Assembly: GCF_030818015.1 (NCBI RefSeq)
Contig: NZ_JAUSZX010000001.1
Location: forward strand, 1,736,001-1,800,000
DNA from: Arthrobacter globiformis
GTDB lineage: Bacteria > Actinomycetota > Actinomycetes > Actinomycetales > Micrococcaceae
DNA: 64,000 nucleotides
Direction of reading: 5' to 3'
Shown here: piece by piece, positions 6,903 to 15,002 of the stretch
Layout: each line of letters begins with the position of its first letter
How positions within the stretch are numbered: the stretch's first letter is position 1
Position numbers and translations under genes: made by a program
Notes under the pieces: generated by a model
The model's input: only the letters and a program-made list of their open reading frames with translations
The model's database searches: none
What the model was told of the DNA's origin: nothing

Positions 6903-9446
6903 TTAGCTCAATGCATTCATGATGTTCCAGCCTGCCCCGGCCCTAACCCTGGTTGGGAAGGTACCTGCTCCGTTGCCGCGGTAGGTCCACAGCACTCCAC
7001 TCGTGTCCCGGGCGACCAGATCAGCGCGGCCGTCACCGGTGAGGTCACCGGTGGCGCTGATCGCGTTCATAATGTTCCAGCCTGCGCCAACCCGGATCCT
7101 CGTCGGGAAAGTGCCGTTGCCGTTGCCGCGGTAGGTCCACAGCACTCCGCTCGTGTCCCGGGCTACCAGGTCTGCGCGGCCGTCACCGGTGAGGTCACCG
7201 GTGGCGCTGATCGCGTTCATAATGTTCCAGCCTGCGCCAACCCGGATCCTCGTCGGGAAAGTGCCGTTGCCGTTGCCGCGGTAGGTCCACAGCACTCCGC
7301 TCGTGTCCCGGGCTACCAGGTCTGCGCGTCCGTCACCGGTGAGGTCACCGGCGGCACTGATCGCGTTCATAATGTTCCAGCCTGCGCCAACCCGGATCCT
7401 CGTCGGGAAAGTGCCGTTGCCGTTGCCGCGGTAGGTCCACAGCACTCCGCTCGTGTCCCGGGCTACCAGGTCTGCGCGTCCGTCACCGGTGAGGTCACCG
7501 GCGGCGCTGATCGCGGTCATCACGCTCCAGCCTGCACCAACCCGGATCCTGGTGGGGAAGCTGCCGGTGCCATTGCCCAGGTAGGACCAGAGCACCCCGC
7601 TGGAATCCCGGGCAATCAGGTCAGCACGCCCATCGCCGTTGAAGTCCTGCGAAACGGTGGTGACTCCGCCTGTCCCACCAGCGGCAGCCGTGGTGAAGGT
7701 CCAGGTCTTGTCCGCGGCCAACGCGTTACCGGCAGCATCCTTCACCCCGCCGGAGGTGCCCCTGATCGTCGCCGTGTACGTCGTACCCGCCGTCAGACCC
7801 GTATCCGGGTTCAACGTCGCAACCCTGTCCGTGCTGTTGTACGTCACAGCGGCCGGCACCGTCGTCGCACCCGCCTTCAGCGTGAACGTGCCCGACGTGA
7901 ACGTCGACGCATTCATCGCCTCCGAGAACGTCCCGGTCACGTTCGCCGTCACCGCCACACCAGGTGCCCCAGCAGCCGGGGACGTAGCCGTCACCGTCGG
8001 AGCCGTCGTGTCACCACCGCCGATAGGGGCTTCGTAAGAGTGCCAGTACCGGCTTGTGGCGTTCACATCGGCGAGCAATAGCAGACCGCTGTTGAGCGTG
8101 CCCTGCGCCGCACTGTTGAGGTTCTGCTTCGTTGACGTTACGTTGTGGACGTACTGGTCGGCGTCCACAATGCGGGCCGTCTTCGCGGTGGTGAAGCTGA
8201 TATTGCTCAGCGACGTGGACTTCTCGTAAATCGCACCCCCCGAGCTTGTGCAGACACCGGCGTTCGTCGTGCCACTCGGCTTCGGATAGGTAGCGAAGGT
8301 ACGCAGCCTCTGCGTGCTCTCATCAATCATGACGATCACCCGGTTGGGGCACTCCGACACGGTCGCGATCGTGTGCGCCGACCATGTTGATGTCGTGTTA
8401 TTCAATACCAACAGCTGGATCAGCGGCAGGGACGCCGACGTGTTCGAAGTTTTAGTTGCGGCGAAGACCCGCCCACCCGTCGAGTCAAGCCATTTCAGGT
8501 TCATGTGGTCATCACCGCTGCGCAGCCCCTTCACCGCCGCCACAGGAGCGGACCAGGTGGAGTTCGAGGCCCCATCGACGTGGAAGCTCCAGTACATGCC
8601 GTCGGTGGCGTCACCGAGCTGCCGGCTCCACATCACACCCATCTTGCCGTTGCCGGCTCCGCCGAAGGCGATCACAGCCGACGTGTCGTCCACAGACACG
8701 TTGCTCAACGACGCAGGATGCGCGAACGGCGTCCCCCACGTTATGCCATCCGTGCCGGTGACGTTCAGAAAGATCCGGTTCCCCTGCTGCCAGGTGGCCC
8801 ACACCCGACCAGTCGAGTCCTTGTCGATGGACATGGTCTCAACCTTGTTGTTGTGGATTCTTTCAGAAGTCAGCAGCGAGTACGTCTTCGTACTCGAGTT
8901 GTAGCTGTAACGCCGCATTGTCGACGGGAAGTTCGGCTCAAACGGCAGACCGTCATTAACGAACCGATAGCTCGCCACAAACAAGGTCTTCCCGTCCCAC
9001 AACACGTCATGATGAGTGTTCGCCCGCGTCTCCGTCGCCACACCCGTATCGACCCACGAGCTCGTCGCGGCGTTGAACCGGAAGATATGAAAATCCGAGC
9101 TGGCAGTGTCCCACAGGTTCCCCCACCAGATCCCGTCGTTGAACCACAATGCATTCGTCTGCCGCTTCGTACCCGTGGGCGTCCCCGTCCCCGAATGCGA
9201 GAAATCCTCAACCCCAACATCACCAGCAGCAGCCACCGCCGTAGCCGGCACCACCAGGGCACTCAGCGCCAACAGCAGCGCTGCCAGCAATGCGGTGAGG
9301 CCCAGATTCCGCGGCCCGCGCAGACGAAGACCAGCGGAGCCACCACCTCCCCGCCTTACGCCAAGCCAGGAAGTCCTGCGGCTTTTAGGGCGCCTGTCCA
9401 CGTGAAAAGATGTGTAGTCCGCCTCGACCTGCATAGGGTTGGTCAT
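6903..9446 (-). CDS. Secreted FG-GAP/VCBS repeat protein with Ig-like domain
   Basis: The 847-residue product has an N-terminal Arg-rich leader and a hydrophobic segment (LGLTALLAALLLALSALVV, about 50-68), so it is probably secreted or surface-bound. Next comes a region of about 400 residues rich in Trp/Gly/Asp that resembles a sialidase-like beta-propeller. A bacterial Ig-like (Big_5/SbsA) domain follows (TAPTVTATSPAAGAPGVAV to DKTWTFTT). The C-terminus has five FG-GAP/VCBS units of 50 residues (GDLTGDGRADLVARD, calcium-binding style), three of them almost identical in DNA. The ATG at 9446 has GAGG upstream; the frame continues further but only through a decayed transposase. Such proteins act in adhesion or polysaccharide binding; the exact role is unknown. 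Confidence 0.85.
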   Translation of the reverse strand: MTNPMQVEADYTSFHVDRRPKSRRTSWLGVRRGGGGSAGLRLRGPRNLGLTALLAALLLALSALVVPATAVAAAGDVGVEDFSHSGTGTPTGTKRQTNALWFNDGIWWGNLWDTASSDFHIFRFNAATSSWVDTGVATETRANTHHDVLWDGKTLFVASYRFVNDGLPFEPNFPSTMRRYSYNSSTKTYSLLTSERIHNNKVETMSIDKDSTGRVWATWQQGNRIFLNVTGTDGITWGTPFAHPASLSNVSVDDTSAVIAFGGAGNGKMGVMWSRQLGDATDGMYWSFHVDGASNSTWSAPVAAVKGLRSGDDHMNLKWLDSTGGRVFAATKTSNTSASLPLIQLLVLNNTTSTWSAHTIATVSECPNRVIVMIDESTQRLRTFATYPKPSGTTNAGVCTSSGGAIYEKSTSLSNISFTTAKTARIVDADQYVHNVTSTKQNLNSAAQGTLNSGLLLLADVNATSRYWHSYEAPIGGGDTTAPTVTATSPAAGAPGVAVTANVTGTFSEAMNASTFTSGTFTLKAGATTVPAAVTYNSTDRVATLNPDTGLTAGTTYTATIRGTSGGVKDAAGNALAADKTWTFTTAAAGGTGGVTTVSQDFNGDGRADLIARDSSGVLWSYLGNGTGSFPTRIRVGAGWSVMTAISAAGDLTGDGRADLVARDTSGVLWTYRGNGNGTFPTRIRVGAGWNIMNAISAAGDLTGDGRADLVARDTSGVLWTYRGNGNGTFPTRIRVGAGWNIMNAISATGDLTGDGRADLVARDTSGVLWTYRGNGNGTFPTRIRVGAGWNIMNAISATGDLTGDGRADLVARDTSGVLWTYRGNGAGTFPTRVRAGAGWNIMNALS
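6918..7667 (-). repeat. Five tandem 150-bp repeats encoding FG-GAP units
   Basis: The unit boundary CATAATGTTCCAGCCTGC recurs at a spacing of exactly 150 bases (near 7067, 7217 and 7367), with diverged outer copies near 6917 and 7517. The three inner copies differ at only a few positions, for example GCGGCCG/GCGTCCG and GGCGCTGA/GGCACTGA. This indicates recent tandem duplication or gene conversion inside the gene. Confidence 0.85.
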
Positions 9447-9679
9447 TAGCCTCACCACTCGTTGAAGTTGTTTGCCTATGCCCGTCCCGAGCAACCTTCC
9501 CGGCTGGATGCGGGAAATCAAAGCGCGTGCTGCTGCAGTCCTGGCAACTTCGCGTACAGTCCCCCTCGGAACATGTTCGGTCGGGCAACTTATAAAAAGC
9601 TTGGCATTCCCTAGACCGGCCCCAGTTTTTGGGGGGGTAGAATCCTCGTAAAGCAGCAGGAACGTGGCTGCGGTGTCTG
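9447..9679. promoter_or_regulatory. Upstream region of the FG-GAP protein gene
   Basis: Non-coding sequence between the FG-GAP gene start and a transposase remnant. It presumably contains the minus-strand promoter. It includes the run of seven G at 9632-9638 next to TTTTT, unusual in this window. No other feature was recognised. Confidence 0.4.
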
Positions 9680-9959
9680 TCACGGTGAAACTTGGGCGGT
9701 TTCTTGTTCTAGTGCCTGCTGCCGACGGGAGGCCACGTCGAAGACGACCTGGAAAGCGTGTAGGGCGGCCTTCCAGCCGGTTACCGAGCGTGCTCGCCCC
9801 TTGCCAGTGGGGGTCCAAATTCATGGGGCGAGGCGGATGCACTTCCGAGCTGCCTGTTTTAGTGAGGAACTGGCCGCTGGCGTTCGCAGGTCGACGTATC
9901 CGGGCGTTGATGCTCTCCATCGCGTTGGTAGCCGGATCCCGGACGGCGTAGGACGGCGA
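9680..9959 (-). pseudogene. Decayed 3' end of an IS256-family (Mutator) transposase
   Basis: Reading the minus strand, the conserved C-terminal blocks of an IS256-type transposase appear in order but in different frames: ATNAMESINARIRR (about 9874-9932), then AARKCIRLA, then MNLDPHWQG, then WKAALHAFQVVFD, ending at a stop at 9680-9682. The family consensus from general knowledge is TTNAIES.N..IRR ... LKC.YLA ... WKAALN.F. At least two frameshifts separate the blocks, and the first 80% of the gene is absent, so it is a dead fragment. It shows that a mobile element once inserted beside the FG-GAP gene. Confidence 0.75.
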
Positions 9960-9972
9960 CGGCGTCCCCTGT

Positions 9973-10028
9973 CACCCTGACTGTCAACTCACCCTGACTG
10001 TCAACTCATCTCACCCTGACGGTCAACC
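9973..10028. repeat. Three 17-bp tandem units downstream of the SHOCT gene
   Basis: CACCCTGACTGTCAACT occurs twice head to tail (9973-9989, 9990-10006) and once as CACCCTGACGGTCAACC (10012-10028). On the minus strand each unit contains TTGAC. It lies between the SHOCT gene stop and the transposase remnant. Confidence 0.7.
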
Positions 10029-10093
10029 AGCCTGACCGGCAGCGTGCAGCGGCGGGACGCGCAGGGCATGGGCTTAATGTGTGGGCCCGCTGA

Positions 10094-10681
10094 CTAACCG
10101 TTCATGATGTCGTTGCGCCGGGCCATGTACTCCTCCATGGAGATCTGGCCGTCGCTGTACTGCTGGTCCAACTCGGCCAGTTTCCGCGCACGGAAGCCCT
10201 GCGGAGCCGACGGCGGCGGGGGAGCTGAGGGTGCCGGGTTCTGCTGTGGCTGAGGCGGGTTGGCCCCGTACTCCGGGCTGTCCTCATAGGGGACCGGCCC
10301 CTGCTGCCAGGACGGGGCACCAGTGCCGCCGGGACCGGGCTGGGTGTATGGCGGCGGGTACTGCTGATCCGGGTAGGGCTGATTCAAGGGCGGAAGCTCT
10401 TCCCGGCCACCGCGCTGGGGAAATCCCAATCCACCGCTGAAGTAGTCCTGCTGCGTGTAGCCGTCCCGGGGCCGGTTGTCCCGACGGCCCTGGAATGGGC
10501 CTCCGAATGGGCTGCCCGGCTGGCTGCCGAACTGGTCTTCTCCCTGGTTGGGAAACTGGCCGGGGTACTGTCCGGGCAGGCCGGGCCCCTGGTTCCGGTG
10601 TTGGACCGACCGCCGGTACATCCGCATGCCCATGGGAACCAGGACGGCGAGAATGATGATCCAGAAAAACAAGTCGAACAC
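10094..10681 (-). CDS. SHOCT domain-containing membrane protein
   Basis: A 195-residue protein. One N-terminal membrane segment (MFDLFFWIIILAVLVPMGM, residues 1-19) is followed by a long Gly/Pro/Gln-rich disordered region (about 30-160), ending in a SHOCT motif (RKLAELDQQYSDGQISMEEY) that typically caps otherwise unrelated membrane proteins and may mediate oligomerisation. The start is GTG at 10681. Function is unknown. It is on the same strand as the AlkZ-like gene, 107 bases downstream of it. Confidence 0.8.
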   Translation of the reverse strand: MFDLFFWIIILAVLVPMGMRMYRRSVQHRNQGPGLPGQYPGQFPNQGEDQFGSQPGSPFGGPFQGRRDNRPRDGYTQQDYFSGGLGFPQRGGREELPPLNQPYPDQQYPPPYTQPGPGGTGAPSWQQGPVPYEDSPEYGANPPQPQQNPAPSAPPPPSAPQGFRARKLAELDQQYSDGQISMEEYMARRNDIMNG

Positions 10682-10788
10682 GGTGAGGCCTCTCGGTGAG
10701 TGTCCATTCCAGCTTAGTCCCGCCGGAGAACGCGTCCAGGATCCTTATGCCCAGAGCGCACGGCTTCACTGGAGGGCCGCACTGGAAG

Positions 10789-11940
10789 TCAGGTGCCCAC
10801 CCGAACCCGGACTACAGGCATGCCGAGGAAGTCCCCGTATCTGGCAACTGCCACCTCCAGCGCATTTTCCAGCTCTTGTCCGAGCGGCCGGGAGAGCCGG
10901 ATGTCCAGTTCGCAGCGCTGTGCGGCGGAACCGCGTCGGACCAGGGAATGCCGCCAGGAGCCCGCCATTACCCCGTCGAGCAGGACCACATGCATCGGGT
11001 TGTCGCCAAAGGGATACGCGGGCGCGGTTCCGCCGAAATAGTGCCGTGAGACCGAATAGCCCATGATGTATTCGTCGTAGCACTGGACCAGGTCGATCTG
11101 CGGCTGTTCTGGGTTCTCGCCCCGCCCCGGTGCCTCCCCGACAGCCTCCGTCGGCCGGAGATGGAACTCGGCGCTGTCGAAGCTGGCGGCAACGACGGCG
11201 CCCGGATCGATCTCGTCCGCCAGCGCCAACCCCTTGCGCACATCAGTCATCGTGAGTCCGGACCAGTCCGCGCAGTCCCGGACGGTTGCAGGCCCGCGGC
11301 TCCCGAAATACCTCAGCGCGAGCGCCGCCAACGATTCCTCCCGCGAGGGCACGGCGGGCGGAGCGGCCCCGGCCACTCGCTCATCGAACGCGGCGTACGT
11401 CTGCCGCAGCGAGCCGCCGGGACTGCGGACGGGAGCGCCACTCACCAGCACCCCGCTGATCTCGGCATGCATGATCAGGTATGCGAGGGCGAGTCCCTTG
11501 GCCGGGATACCCGCGCCCTGCAGCCTGACAGCCAGCTGCTCACGGGTGAGGTGCGCCCCGCCAGACACCGCTTCCGCCAGCACGCCGGCGGAACGGGACG
11601 CTGCCGCATCGTCGATCCCGGTCCTGCGGTACGTGCCGCCGTTCGCCTGGTGCAGCCGCGGTGCGGACAAGGCCCGGAGCCACGGCAGGTCATCGCGGTG
11701 CACAAAATGCCAGGTGGGCCGCAGGATGTGGGTCCGGAGGATCCGTCCATTGGCGACGGCCTGCTCAACGTCGTCCGCTGTGGCGCCGGTGGTCCGCTGG
11801 GCCACCGACCAGCGAGCATAGGGAAACTCCTGCGCCTGGACCGCCAGCAGGTTTTTCAGGGCATCCTCCGCCGTGGCTGCCCGCGGCTCCCTCAGCTGCT
11901 GGCCGGCCAGCCGGGTCCGCAGCACCTCATGGGGTTCCAT
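10789..11940 (-). CDS. Winged helix DNA-binding protein, AlkZ/AlkX-like DNA glycosylase
   Basis: A 383-residue protein of the HTH_42 winged-helix superfamily. Members such as AlkZ (interstrand crosslink repair) and AlkX remove alkylated bases. Family marks are VQAQEF, containing the catalytic-type Q-x-Q triplet (residues 35-37), and RTHILRPTWHFVHRDDLPWL (about 88-107), where HFV.RDDL is diagnostic. The fold assignment is good; glycosylase activity and substrate are inferred from the QxQ motif. The ATG is at 11940. Upstream are three 18-bp tandem units separating it from the SGNH hydrolase gene on the same strand. Confidence 0.75.
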   Translation of the reverse strand: MEPHEVLRTRLAGQQLREPRAATAEDALKNLLAVQAQEFPYARWSVAQRTTGATADDVEQAVANGRILRTHILRPTWHFVHRDDLPWLRALSAPRLHQANGGTYRRTGIDDAAASRSAGVLAEAVSGGAHLTREQLAVRLQGAGIPAKGLALAYLIMHAEISGVLVSGAPVRSPGGSLRQTYAAFDERVAGAAPPAVPSREESLAALALRYFGSRGPATVRDCADWSGLTMTDVRKGLALADEIDPGAVVAASFDSAEFHLRPTEAVGEAPGRGENPEQPQIDLVQCYDEYIMGYSVSRHYFGGTAPAYPFGDNPMHVVLLDGVMAGSWRHSLVRRGSAAQRCELDIRLSRPLGQELENALEVAVARYGDFLGMPVVRVRVGT

Positions 11941-11955
11941 GCCCGACGCCGCTCC

Positions 11956-12009
11956 TCACCTTTGGCAGTTCAGTCACGTTTGGCAGTTCACTCACCTTGG
12001 GCGGTTGAG
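11956..12009. repeat. Three 18-bp tandem units between two minus-strand genes
   Basis: Units TCACCTTTGGCAGTTCAG, TCACGTTTGGCAGTTCAC and TCACCTTGGGCGGTTGAG lie head to tail, 56 bases below the SGNH stop and 16 bases above the AlkZ-like start. Read on the minus strand each unit contains TGA triplets. Confidence 0.75.
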
Positions 12010-12064
12010 TCGTCCAACCCGGCAATCACCGGATCAACAGCTCCCGCCCCAGCCACCCGCCGGG

Positions 12065-12958
12065 CTACTGCCGGACGGGATCACCCAGGCCCAGCGGTCC
12101 AACACCGGAACCCAACGGAACACCCGGACCACCGAACACGGGTCCCGGCGTCGGCCGTTTGGGGGTTATGCCGTCGCCGGAGGACCGGCGGCGCAGGCGC
12201 CGGACCACCCACGGCACAAAGTACTCGCGGGCCCAGACCAGGTCTTCGCTGCGGGCCTCGCGCCAGCTGCGCGGGGGCAGCGGCTTCGGCGCGAGCGGCT
12301 CCAGGCTGTGCTGGACGTTCAGGGCTTCGAGCACCATGGCGGCGATGGTGTGGTGTCCCAGCGGCGAGAAGTGCAGCCGGTCCTCGTTCCACATCTGCGG
12401 GTCTTTCAGCTGCCGGAGCGACCACATGTCGGCGATGATCGCGTCGTGCCGGGCGGCGATGGTGCGGAGGTTTTCGTTGTAGATGGCGACCTTGCTGCGG
12501 ATCCGCCCCAATACGGACGATCCTGTGTCCGGACCGTTGAACAGCACCACGGTGGCTCCACTCATCGCCAGGACCTGCACCACGGGGTCGAGCCGTTCGG
12601 CCAGGGCATCCGGGTCGCCGCCGGGCCGGATGAGGTCGTTGCCGCCGGCGGACAGCGTCACCAGGTCGGGCTTGAGGGCCAGGCAGGGCGCCAGCTGCTG
12701 GTCGATGATCTGCTGCAGCAGCCGTCCCCGCACGGCAAGGTTCGCGTAGGCGAAATCCTCATGACCCCGTCCGAGCTCTTCCGCCACCCGGTCCGCCCAG
12801 CCGCGGTAGCCGCCCGGGCTGCTGGGTTCGGGGTCGCCGATGCCTTCGGTGAAGGAATCGCCCATGGCCACATACCTGCTCCACGGGTGGCGACCCGCAA
12901 CCTCCTGGGATACTTCCATGGGCTCGGGGGCTTGCTGCATGGGTTCGGTTCCGCTCAC
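12065..12958 (-). CDS. SGNH/GDSL-family hydrolase
   Basis: A 297-residue lipase/esterase-like hydrolase. The SGNH blocks are clear: GDSFTEG with the nucleophilic serine (residue 35), GGND (block III) and DRLHFSPLGH with the catalytic Asp and His (block V). There is no signal peptide, so it is probably cytoplasmic. The open frame continues upstream over the divergent esterase promoter; GTG at 12958 (MSGTEPMQQ), preceded by AGGATGG, or ATG at 12940 are realistic starts. The C-terminus is Arg- then Pro/Gly-rich. Substrate is unknown. It shares a 76-base divergent promoter carrying a perfect palindrome with the next gene. Confidence 0.85.
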   Translation of the reverse strand: MSGTEPMQQAPEPMEVSQEVAGRHPWSRYVAMGDSFTEGIGDPEPSSPGGYRGWADRVAEELGRGHEDFAYANLAVRGRLLQQIIDQQLAPCLALKPDLVTLSAGGNDLIRPGGDPDALAERLDPVVQVLAMSGATVVLFNGPDTGSSVLGRIRSKVAIYNENLRTIAARHDAIIADMWSLRQLKDPQMWNEDRLHFSPLGHHTIAAMVLEALNVQHSLEPLAPKPLPPRSWREARSEDLVWAREYFVPWVVRRLRRRSSGDGITPKRPTPGPVFGGPGVPLGSGVGPLGLGDPVRQ

Positions 12959-13003
12959 CTTCCCATCCTGTACCGTCACCGCCCGGCTACGCCACCGTAG
13001 GTT

Positions 13004-13019
13004 GTTACCAGTGGGTAAC
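13004..13019. promoter_or_regulatory. Perfect palindrome in a divergent promoter
   Basis: GTTACC-AGTG-GGTAAC, a 6-4-6 perfect inverted repeat between the SGNH hydrolase and the esterase starts. Its size and spacing suit a TetR-type operator. It closely resembles the palindrome at 32291-32306. Confidence 0.55.
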
Positions 13020-13034
13020 TGTAAGAATGGAGCC

Positions 13035-13685
13035 ATGACTTTAGCCGACTCCTTTCCTGCCCCCGTTGTTCTGTGGTCCAAGCCTGAGGAAGCCCGAGCC
13101 GGCAAGCCACTGCTCGTCCTGCTGCACGGCTACGGCGCGAATGAGCAGGACCTCCTCAGCCTGGCTGACATGCTCCCGGACGACTTCGCGGTGGCATCGG
13201 TCCGGGCACCCATCGCCATGGGACCGGGTTTTTCCTGGTTCCCGCTGACCGGCTCGATCGAATATTCAGTCGACGCAGTCAAGGCCGCATCAGCGTACGT
13301 CCTGGACTGGCTGGACACGGTCAAGGCCAACCACCCGTCCGTCACCCTTCTCGGGTTCTCGATGGGCATGGCCATGGCCACCACGCTGCTTCGGCAGCGG
13401 CCCGCTGACTTTGCCGCCGTCGTCGGACTTTCAGGGTTTGTGGTCAATGCGGAGTCCGACGGCGAGTTCCGCGACGCTGAACTGGACGGAACGGTGCCAC
13501 TGTTCTGGGGCCGGGACCAGCAGGATCCGGTCATCACGCCGGACAAGATCGAATACACCATGGGCTGGGTACGCAAGCACGTAAAGCTGACCAAGGTCCT
13601 CTACACCGGCATGTGGCACGGCATCAACGCCCAGGAGGTCGGGCACGTGTCCGAGTTCCTCACCCACGAGGTGCTGAACAAGTAG
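13035..13685 (+). CDS. Alpha/beta hydrolase (phospholipase/carboxylesterase family)
   Basis: A 216-residue carboxylesterase of the YpfH/acyl-protein thioesterase-like group. The oxyanion region LVLLHGYGANEQDL (about 27-40) and the nucleophile elbow GFSMG (Ser109) are present, with an aspartate in RDQQDPVITP and a histidine in GMWHGIN completing the triad. The ATG at 13035 is preceded by GGAGCC. It hydrolyses short-chain or phospholipid esters in the cytoplasm; substrate not determinable. It is divergent from the SGNH hydrolase, and the two may be co-regulated through the palindrome at 13004-13019. Confidence 0.9.
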   Translation: MTLADSFPAPVVLWSKPEEARAGKPLLVLLHGYGANEQDLLSLADMLPDDFAVASVRAPIAMGPGFSWFPLTGSIEYSVDAVKAASAYVLDWLDTVKANHPSVTLLGFSMGMAMATTLLRQRPADFAAVVGLSGFVVNAESDGEFRDAELDGTVPLFWGRDQQDPVITPDKIEYTMGWVRKHVKLTKVLYTGMWHGINAQEVGHVSEFLTHEVLNK

Positions 13686-13706
13686 GCCTCCCACAGCAAA
13701 TAGCTT

Positions 13707-13940
13707 TTACGCCTGGGGAGCGCTGACCCGGACGGTCTGGCCGTTCACCGTCACCGTGTCCCCGTTGTGAAGCTGCCGGCCGCGCCGGTCATCGATCTCA
13801 CCATTGACCTTCACCAGACCGTTCTTGATCAGCTCCGTTGCCTCCACGCCGTCCTCCACGAGGTTGGCGAGCTTCAGGAGCTGGCCCAGGCGGATCATGG
13901 TGTCGCGGATGGGGATCTCTTCGATTTCCGGGTTGCTCAT
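13707..13940 (-). CDS. S4-domain RNA-binding protein
   Basis: A 77-residue protein that is essentially one S4 domain (IRLGQLLKLANLVEDGVEA, KVNGEIDDRRGRQL), like the YbcJ/RqcP-type small S4 proteins. These bind structured RNA or ribosomes. ATG at 13940 gives MSNPEIEEIPI; the longer open frame upstream overlaps the divergent transporter and is not used. A ribosome quality-control role is possible, but the target is not visible. Confidence 0.85.
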   Translation of the reverse strand: MSNPEIEEIPIRDTMIRLGQLLKLANLVEDGVEATELIKNGLVKVNGEIDDRRGRQLHNGDTVTVNGQTVRVSAPQA

Positions 13941-13973
13941 ACCAGTAATGATGCCTGACGTAAGGTGAAACGA

Positions 13974-15002
13974 ATGACCCATGCACCCCGGCTGCCCCTT
14001 GCCGTGGGCCTTCCGATGGCCGTGGCCTCCGGGCTTGCCATCCCCGTCCAGGGGCGGATCAACGGCGCCCTTGGTGCCCGACTCGGGGACGGGATAGCCG
14101 CCGCCGTCGTCAGTTTCAGCACCGGGCTTATCCTGATGGTCATCGTGTCCCTGCTGGCTCCGCGCGGACGGGCCGGGCTCGCCCAAATCCTGCCCGCCCT
14201 GCGGGAACACCGCTTCCCGCCGTACTACGCGCTCGCAGGCGGCATCGGCGCCTTCTTCGTCTTCGCGCAGTCCTTCACCGTGGGGCTGCTGGGCATCGCT
14301 CTTTTCACCGTGGCAACCGTCACCGGACAGACACTCAGCGGCCTGCTCGTGGACCGCCTGGGCATCGGTCCGGCAGGCAAGAAGTCCGTGACCGGCATCC
14401 GCGTCATTGGCTGCATCCTCACCATCGCGGCCGTCTCCTGGGCGGTGTCACCCCGGTTCGCAGGCGGCGCTGCGGGCGCTACAGGCGCAGCCGGCAGCGC
14501 GGCAGGCGCAGCCGGCAGCGCGGCAGGGGCTGCCGATCCCACAGCGCTCCTGCTGCCGATTATCCTGCCGGTTCTGGCAGGGTTCCTGATGAGCTTCCAG
14601 CAGGCCATGAACGGCACCGCCACCGTGCACTATGGGACGCCGATAGCGGCCACGCTGGTGAACTTCGTCGCCGGCACCTGCGTGCTGTGGGTTGCCTGGT
14701 CCATCAAGGTGGCCGTCGCCGGGCCGGCCGACCCGCTGCCGGGGGAGTGGTGGTACTACCTCGGCGGCCCCATGGGCTGCGTGTTCATCGGCCTTGGCGC
14801 GCTGCTGGTTCGCAGCCTCGGCGTGCTGGTGACCGGACTCGGAATGATCGCCGGGCAGCTCCTGGGGTCGCTCGGCCTCGACCTGCTGGTGCCCACGCCG
14901 GGCACCGTGGTGGAGGCTGCCACTGTTCTGGGAACCCTGCTGACCCTCGCCTCCATCGTCGTGGCCACCCTGCCCTGGCCGCGTGGCGCCTTCCGGAGGT
15001 GA
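13974..15002 (+). CDS. DMT-superfamily transporter, YdcZ (DUF606) type
   Basis: A 342-residue membrane protein with about ten transmembrane segments in two homologous halves, each starting with a DUF606-like pattern (PVQGRINGALGARLG in the first; MSFQQAMNGTATVHYGTP in the second). The halves are joined by a Gly/Ala linker that contains a 21-bp tandem duplication (repeated GAAGSAA). The ATG at 13974 has AAGGTG six bases upstream; GTG at 13965 is also in frame. Substrate is unknown. Its last 33 bases, including the stop codon, are duplicated immediately downstream. Confidence 0.85.
   Translation: MTHAPRLPLAVGLPMAVASGLAIPVQGRINGALGARLGDGIAAAVVSFSTGLILMVIVSLLAPRGRAGLAQILPALREHRFPPYYALAGGIGAFFVFAQSFTVGLLGIALFTVATVTGQTLSGLLVDRLGIGPAGKKSVTGIRVIGCILTIAAVSWAVSPRFAGGAAGATGAAGSAAGAAGSAAGAADPTALLLPIILPVLAGFLMSFQQAMNGTATVHYGTPIAATLVNFVAGTCVLWVAWSIKVAVAGPADPLPGEWWYYLGGPMGCVFIGLGALLVRSLGVLVTGLGMIAGQLLGSLGLDLLVPTPGTVVEAATVLGTLLTLASIVVATLPWPRGAFRR

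Noticed and set aside
6918..7667. CRISPR-like regular repeats
   Set aside because: The 150-base period is in frame and encodes FG-GAP units; there are no spacers of variable sequence and no cas genes.
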